Assembly: GCF_034521165.1 (NCBI RefSeq)
Contig: NZ_JAXHMV010000008.1
Span: 620,001-684,000 of the forward strand
Origin: Thiohalophilus sp.
Lineage (GTDB): Bacteria > Pseudomonadota > Gammaproteobacteria > UBA6429 > Thiohalophilaceae
Direction: 5' to 3'
DNA: 64,000 nucleotides
Of the stretch, positions 59,124 to 64,000 are shown in pieces. Position 1 is the first letter of the stretch. Each line of letters starts with the position of its first letter. A program made the position numbers and the translations under genes. Below the pieces are notes generated by a model. That model was given only the letters and a program-made list of their open reading frames with translations. It was not told the DNA's origin and searched no databases.

Positions 59124-60067
59124 TGCCGCTGCTGTTCGACAGTCTGCTCGGGCTGGGGGGCATCTGGCTCGCCTGGCAGGCGTTGTCCAGTGACAACCTG
59201 TTCCGGGCCATTGTCCTGTTTGTGGCCTTTGGCCTGATGCTGGCCCTGGTCTGGGTGCGACTGGCGGCGCCGGATATTGCCCTGGCTGAAGCGGCGATCG
59301 GCGCCGGCGTCACCGGTGCCCTGTTGCTGGCGGCACTGGCCAGGCTGGATGTTGTCGTTCACGAAGAGGCGACGAACCCCGAACCGTCACAGCCTTCCTG
59401 GCATCGACCTGGCTCGGGTTTTGTTGCTCTGCTGACAGCGGGACTGTTCATTGCCCTGGTCTATACCCTGTACCACCTGCCCGTCGATACGCCGGGATTG
59501 CGTCGGGACGTTATCGCGCAACTGGATAACAGCGGCGTCCGCCATCCGGTGACGGCGGTGCTGCTCAACTTTCGCGGTTACGACACATTGCTGGAGATAC
59601 TGGTGCTGCTGCTGGCCTTGCTGGGCGTCGGGTCGCTGGGCAAGTGCCATCGTCAGGCCGTAACGGCCACCGGCCCGGTACTGGATGCCCTGTCACGTCT
59701 GTTAGCGCCGGTGCTGGTGCTGGTGGCGGCGTATCTGTTATGGCTGGGGGCAAGCGCCCCCGGCGGCGCGTTTCAGGCCGGCGCGGTGCTGGCGGCCGGC
59801 GGTATTTTGTTGTTGTTATCCGGCTGGCGTCTGCCGGCCCGGTTTGCCCGCTGGCCATGGCGATTGTTACTGGCTTTGGGGCCGGTGTTGTTTCTCGTTC
59901 TTGCCCTGATCACCCTGTGGCTGGAAGGCAAGTTGTTGCAATACCCGCCGGCGCAGGCCGGTGGATGGATATTGCTGATCGAAGCGAGTGCCAGCCTGTC
60001 GATCGGCGCGATACTCGTGGCGCTGTTTATGGGCGGGGACGCCGAACCGGAGCACAAGGATGAATAG
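59111..60067 (+). CDS. Fused MrpA C-terminal (DUF4040/MbhD-E) and MrpB subunit
   Basis: 318 residues, about nine helices. The first part (LFDSLLGLGGIWLAWQAL...PDIALAEAAIGAGVTGALLL) is the DUF4040/MbhD module that forms the C-terminus of MrpA in Bacillus; the second (NFRGYDTLLEILVLLLALLGV, then LLWLGASAPGGAFQAGAVLA) is MrpB. The large NuoL-like part of MrpA is not fused here; separate NuoL/M/N-like subunits follow downstream. GTG start, overlapping mrpG. Confidence 0.88.
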   Translation: MAAVMPLLFDSLLGLGGIWLAWQALSSDNLFRAIVLFVAFGLMLALVWVRLAAPDIALAEAAIGAGVTGALLLAALARLDVVVHEEATNPEPSQPSWHRPGSGFVALLTAGLFIALVYTLYHLPVDTPGLRRDVIAQLDNSGVRHPVTAVLLNFRGYDTLLEILVLLLALLGVGSLGKCHRQAVTATGPVLDALSRLLAPVLVLVAAYLLWLGASAPGGAFQAGAVLAAGGILLLLSGWRLPARFARWPWRLLLALGPVLFLVLALITLWLEGKLLQYPPAQAGGWILLIEASASLSIGAILVALFMGGDAEPEHKDE

Positions 60068-60371
60068 CTTGCTAATCTACACTCTCACCGGGGCGGGCCT
60101 GTTTACTCTCGGACTGTATGCGCTGATCGTACATGCCCATTTGCTGCGCAAGATCCTGGCCATCAATGTCATGAGCAGTGGCGTGTTTCTGCTGCTGGTG
60201 ACACTGGCGCGCAGCAGCGGTGACCCCACCTCGGCGGATCCGGTGCCACAGGCGATGGTCATAACCGGTATCGTAGTGGCGGTCTCCGCCACGGCACTGG
60301 CTCTGCTGTTGATGCTCAAACTCCATCGGGCAACCGGCCGGGCACACCTGCCCGGGGATCATGCGAAGTAG
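60060..60371 (+). CDS. mrpC: Mrp-type antiporter subunit C (NuoK-like)
   Basis: 103 residues, three membrane helices with HLLRKILAINVMSSGVFLLLV and DPVPQAMVITGIVVAVSATALAL, both typical of MrpC/NuoK. The ATG at 60060 overlaps the previous stop by 8 nt. Confidence 0.93.
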   Translation: MNSLLIYTLTGAGLFTLGLYALIVHAHLLRKILAINVMSSGVFLLLVTLARSSGDPTSADPVPQAMVITGIVVAVSATALALLLMLKLHRATGRAHLPGDHAK

Positions 60372-60380
60372 GATGATCGC

Positions 60381-61847
60381 ATGGAGGCGTCGCTGAACAG
60401 CAACTGGATCGTTTTGCCCGTGATGGTGCCGTTGCTCGGGGCCTTGCTCGGGTTTCTCTTGCCGGGTTGGACCCGTTTTATCGGACTGGTCAGTGTCGTC
60501 GTATCGGCTACCTCGGTATTTGTGTTGGGGCGTCAACTGTTACTCGCAGGTCCTGTGGCGCATGCCGTGGGCGGCTGGGGCGCGCCGTTGGGGATCGTAC
60601 TGCAGGTGGACGGCCTGAGTCTGTTAATGCTGGGTATCACCGCGGTGGTGTTTGTGGCCGTCAGCGTGCATGCCAGCGAATTTTTCTCTTTGCCGCAGCG
60701 GCGCCATTTCTGGCCGATATGGCTTATGCTGCTGGGCGCCCTGAATGCCCTGTTTGTGTCGGGCGATATTTTCAACCTGTATGTCACGCTGGAGCTGATG
60801 ACATTGGCCGCCGTGGCCCTGACCGCCCTGGGCGACGAACCCGAAGCACTGGCCGGCGCCATGCGTTATTTGCTGGCCAGTCTGCTGGGATCGATGGTCT
60901 ATCTGCTGGGTGTGGCGTTGCTCTATCATCAGTTCGGTACGCTGGATATCAGTCTGCTGGGTGAGCGCACAGCCAATGCCCCGACCCTGTGGCTGGCCGG
61001 TGGTCTGATGTTCGCCGGACTGATGCTCAAAACCGCGTTGTTTCCCCTGCACTTCTGGCTGCCTGCGGCCCATGCCAGTGCGCCGGCGCCGGTCAGCGCG
61101 ATTCTCTCGGCGCTGGTGATCAAGGCTTCCTTTTATATTTTATTGCGTTTGTGGTTTGAAATCTTCGCGCCTTTGACGAGCGGGGTGCTGGTGGAGATCG
61201 CCGGCGGACTCGGTGCACTGGCCATCCTGTGGGGCTCGGTTCTGGCCCTGCGACAACAGCGGTTGAAACTGTTGATCGCCTATTCAACCGTGGCGCAGAT
61301 CGGTTATCTGTTTGTCGGATTCGCACTGGCGGTGGCCAGCGGTTCAAACGTGATCTGGGGCGCGGTACTCATGCTGGTGTTATCCCATGCGCTGGCCAAA
61401 TCGGCCATGTTTCTCGCCGCCGGTAACCTGTTGCACTTTGGCGGGCATGATCGGATTGCTGATCTGGATTGCCTGGCGCAGCGCCTGCCGCTGTCGGTGG
61501 CGGCCTTCGGCGTGGCCGGCGTCAGTATCATGGGGCTGCCACCCAGTGGCGGCTTTGCCGCCAAGTGGCTGTTGCTGCAGGCGGCGTTTGAGCAGGGGCG
61601 CTGGGACTTGATCGGGGTGCTGATCATCGGCGGTCTGCTGGCGGCGGCCTATGTGTTCAAGGTGATCGGTCCGGCCTTTACGCCCGGTAGTGAATCGTCG
61701 CAGGTGTCGCCGCTGATCGCGTTGCGCCTGGGCTGGCCGGCCCTGCTGCTGGCCATCGCGGCGGTGGGGCTAGGCCTGTTTACTCTGCCGGTGCTGGAGC
61801 TGTTGGCGATCGGTGATCCGAGCAACCTGGTCGGGCGGGAGGGATGA
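60381..61847 (+). CDS. Mrp-type proton-conducting subunit (MrpD/NuoM-like), first of three
   Basis: 488 residues, about 14 helices. The HASEFFSLPQRRHFWPIWLMLLG, ELMTLAAVALTALGDEPEAL (Glu of the proton path) and LKTALFPLHFWLPAAHASAP (Lys) motifs are present, as in NuoL/M/N and MrpD. It conducts protons or ions across the membrane. Overlaps the next copy by 4 nt. Confidence 0.9.
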   Translation: MEASLNSNWIVLPVMVPLLGALLGFLLPGWTRFIGLVSVVVSATSVFVLGRQLLLAGPVAHAVGGWGAPLGIVLQVDGLSLLMLGITAVVFVAVSVHASEFFSLPQRRHFWPIWLMLLGALNALFVSGDIFNLYVTLELMTLAAVALTALGDEPEALAGAMRYLLASLLGSMVYLLGVALLYHQFGTLDISLLGERTANAPTLWLAGGLMFAGLMLKTALFPLHFWLPAAHASAPAPVSAILSALVIKASFYILLRLWFEIFAPLTSGVLVEIAGGLGALAILWGSVLALRQQRLKLLIAYSTVAQIGYLFVGFALAVASGSNVIWGAVLMLVLSHALAKSAMFLAAGNLLHFGGHDRIADLDCLAQRLPLSVAAFGVAGVSIMGLPPSGGFAAKWLLLQAAFEQGRWDLIGVLIIGGLLAAAYVFKVIGPAFTPGSESSQVSPLIALRLGWPALLLAIAAVGLGLFTLPVLELLAIGDPSNLVGREG

Positions 61848-63343
61848 TGATGCAGGCCAGCCTGCCACTTCTCATCATCGCCAGCTCGTTGCTGGTGGGC
61901 CTGATCATTTTTACCCTGCCCGAGCAGCGGACGCACCTGCGTACCACCTTGAACCTGGCCGGAGCCCTGATCAAACTGAGCCTGGTCATCGTCATGCTGT
62001 GGGGCGTGTTTCACGGCCAGCAGTACCAGACGCAACTGCCGCTGGTGCCCGGGATCGATCTGGTGTTGCGGGCCGGGCCGTTGCCATTGTTATTTGTCAC
62101 CCTGTCGGCGGTGTTGTGGTTACTGACCACACTGTATGCCATCGGCTATCTCGAAGGCTCGCCCCATCGCAGTCGCTTTTTCGGTTTTTTCAGCCTTTGT
62201 GTGGCGGCCACCGCCGGCGTGGCTCTGTCCGGTAACCTGTTTACCTTTTTGTTGTTTTATGAGCTGTTGACCCTGTCGACCTATCCGCTGGTAGTGCATC
62301 GCGGCAGCGAGGTGGCGCGCCGGGCCGGTCAGGTGTATCTGGCCTATACCGTGGGTGGCGGCGCCCTGCTGTTGATCGGGATCGTCTGGCTCTACAGCCT
62401 GACGGGTGACCTGACCTTTACCCCCGGTGGTCTGGGTCAGGCACTGGAAGGCCATTCACGTTCGGTGTTGATCACGATCTTCGCGCTATTGATCGCCGGG
62501 CTGGGGGTCAAGGCGGCGCTGGTGCCGTTTCACAGCTGGTTACCGCTGGCAATGGTGGCGCCCGCCCCGGTCAGCGCGCTGCTACATGCGGTGGCGGTGG
62601 TCAAGGCCGGTGCGTTCGGTATCGTCCTGGTATTGTATGAGATCTTCGGCATTGAATTCGCCGCCGAACTGGGTGTTACCGGACCGCTGGCTGTACTGGC
62701 GGCAATCACCATACTGTACGGATCATTGCGGGCGCTCTATCAAAACGACGTGAAACGCCGACTGGCCTTTTCCACCGTCAGCCAGGTTTCGTATATCGCG
62801 CTGGGCGTGGCGATCCTCGGGCCGCTGGCGACCATCGGCGGACTCGTGCATCTGGTGCATCAGGGGCTGATGAAGATCACGCTGTTCTTCTGCGCCGGTA
62901 ATCTGGCCGAAACGCTGGGCATCCACAAGGTCGAGGAAATGGACGGCGTGGGGCGGCGCATGCCCTGGACCATGGGCGCCTTTACCCTCGGCGCGCTGGG
63001 CATGATCGGCGTGCCGCCGCTGGCGGGCTTTATCAGCAAATGGTATCTCGGTCTGGGCGCCTTGCAGGCGGATCAGGCCTGGGTGTTGTGGGTGTTGATC
63101 GGCAGCAGCCTGCTGAACGCGGGCTACTTTCTGCCGGTGTTGTATCGCGCCTGGTTTCGTGAACCGGCCGGCCAATGGCCGCAGGAACGGCACTTCGGTC
63201 GCAAGGAGACCGCCTGGCTGTTGTTGCTGCCGCCCCTGATTACCGCGGCGATGGCGGTCGGCGCCGGCCTGCTGGCCGCGATTCCGTTCAGTCCGCTGCA
63301 ATGGGTGCAGTTCATCGTCGAAGGGGAGGGCTTTTTACCGTGA
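61844..63343 (+). CDS. Mrp-type proton-conducting subunit (NuoL/M-like), second of three
   Basis: 499 residues. YELLTLSTYPLVVHRG (with the conserved Glu), VKAALVPFHSWLPLAMVAPAPVSALLHAVAVVKAGAFGI and KITLFFCAGNLAETLGIHKV match the family. Its C-terminus is longer than that of the first copy. The GTGA overlap couples it to the third. Confidence 0.9.
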   Translation: MMMQASLPLLIIASSLLVGLIIFTLPEQRTHLRTTLNLAGALIKLSLVIVMLWGVFHGQQYQTQLPLVPGIDLVLRAGPLPLLFVTLSAVLWLLTTLYAIGYLEGSPHRSRFFGFFSLCVAATAGVALSGNLFTFLLFYELLTLSTYPLVVHRGSEVARRAGQVYLAYTVGGGALLLIGIVWLYSLTGDLTFTPGGLGQALEGHSRSVLITIFALLIAGLGVKAALVPFHSWLPLAMVAPAPVSALLHAVAVVKAGAFGIVLVLYEIFGIEFAAELGVTGPLAVLAAITILYGSLRALYQNDVKRRLAFSTVSQVSYIALGVAILGPLATIGGLVHLVHQGLMKITLFFCAGNLAETLGIHKVEEMDGVGRRMPWTMGAFTLGALGMIGVPPLAGFISKWYLGLGALQADQAWVLWVLIGSSLLNAGYFLPVLYRAWFREPAGQWPQERHFGRKETAWLLLLPPLITAAMAVGAGLLAAIPFSPLQWVQFIVEGEGFLP

Positions 63344-64000
63344 CCGAACTGCTGTTGCCGATAAGCGTGTTGTTGCCGTTGTTGCTGGCGGTGGCCTTGC
63401 TGTTCTGGCATGGCGGTTTCCGGTGGATCCCGTGGGCCGCGTTGCCGGCGCTGATCGCGGCGCTGGTATTGCCCCTCGACAGTACGATCAGTCTGCCCTG
63501 GGTGTTGCTGGGCAGTGTCTGGGGCGTGGATGGGACCGGCCGGATCTTTTTATTATTCACCGCACTGTTATGGCTGGGTGGCGGTTTGTATGCGTCGGGA
63601 TATCTGCGCGAACGCCGGCGCCGTTTCGGTGTGTTCTTTTTGTTGGCGATGAGCGGCAACATCGGTCTGGTTGTCGCACAGGAGCTGGTGAGTTTTTACC
63701 TGTTCTTTGCCCTGATGAGTATCGCTTCGTATGGCCTGGTGGTACACGAACGCAGTCAGGCCGCACTGCGCGCCGGTCGCATCTATATGATCCTGGTGTT
63801 GCTCGGCGAAGTGTTGCTGTTCGCGGCAATGGTGATGCTGGTGAATGCCAGCGCCGGCGCGCTTGATTTTCCCGCAGTGCGTGCGGCGACGGCGCACATG
63901 ACTTCCGCCGATCTGCTGTACCTGTTGCTGCTGATCGCACTGGGTATCAAGGCAGGCCTGATCGGTTTGCACGTCTGGTTGCCGCTGGCCCATCCGGTCG
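63340..64000 (+). CDS. Mrp-type proton-conducting subunit (NuoL/M-like), third, partial
   Basis: Reads 220 codons to the window edge. VAQELVSFYLFFALMSIASYGLVVH and GIKAGLIGLHVWLPLAHPV match the same family. GTG at 63340 overlaps the previous stop. The C-terminal half is outside the window, so completeness is unknown. Confidence 0.85.
   Translation, partial: MTELLLPISVLLPLLLAVALLFWHGGFRWIPWAALPALIAALVLPLDSTISLPWVLLGSVWGVDGTGRIFLLFTALLWLGGGLYASGYLRERRRRFGVFFLLAMSGNIGLVVAQELVSFYLFFALMSIASYGLVVHERSQAALRAGRIYMILVLLGEVLLFAAMVMLVNASAGALDFPAVRAATAHMTSADLLYLLLLIALGIKAGLIGLHVWLPLAHPV

Overview
The window is a gene-dense stretch of a gammaproteobacterial chromosome. The core gene order supports this: lptD-surA-pdxA-ksgA, mreBCD-mrdA-rodA-mltB-rlpA-dacA-dat-DUF493-lipB-lipA, gatCAB, prmC/moeB, and apaG/apaH. 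The moderately high GC, split glycine decarboxylase (gcvPB), Mrp-type antiporter, AmgK/MurU cell-wall recycling and many palindromic intergenic repeats point to a Chromatiales/Ectothiorhodospira-like, possibly halotolerant, lineage. That finer placement is inference. No rRNA, tRNA, insertion sequence, prophage or CRISPR array was seen.

Layout. 1-3.1 kb: tail of thiol peroxidase tpx, gcvPB, dgkA, a PfkB-family sugar/nucleoside kinase. 3.2-7.8 kb: an Anbu-type locus with a zinc-ribbon metallopeptidase, the Anbu proteasome-like peptidase, a circularly permuted ATP-grasp and an alpha-E protein. 7.9-19.8 kb: housekeeping and small-molecule genes (DUF465, DUF429, a PmtA-like methyltransferase, YyaL, rlmI, lgt, thyA, folA, apaH, a methyltransferase, apaG). 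19.8-22.3 kb: a ComFB-family protein, a HExxH protein and a very unusual CheW-transmembrane-LysM fusion. 22.6-28.0 kb: ksgA-pdxA-surA-lptD, tightly coupled. 28.2-34.7 kb: amgK-murU, a GCS2 amidoligase, an M14 peptidase, and two TPR/NTF2-like secreted proteins, one of them an L,D-transpeptidase. 35-47.4 kb: ElyC-like protein, lipoate synthesis, D-amino-acid aminotransferase, dacA, rlpA, mltB and the rod-shape (elongasome) operon. 47.6-51.9 kb: gatCAB and hslO. 52-57.8 kb: moeB, a small CxxC protein, prmC, a CPA-family antiporter, a 58-residue protein, a HAD dehalogenase and an amidase. 58-64 kb: an Mrp/Mbh-type antiporter operon with three NuoL/M/N-like subunits, the last one cut by the window end.

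The strongest theme is the cell envelope: precursor supply (Dat, AmgK-MurU), insertion (RodA, PBP2, MreBCD), trimming (DacA, MltB, RlpA, amidase), cross-linking (L,D-transpeptidase) and outer-membrane biogenesis (SurA, LptD, Lgt). The most unusual items are the CheW-LysM fusion, the Anbu locus lacking the usual transglutaminase, the amidoligase/peptidase/TPR-NTF2 run, the mreC gene without an ordinary start codon at the conserved position, and at least six families of multi-arm palindromic repeats built from 7-9 nt units that occupy many of the longer intergenic gaps.
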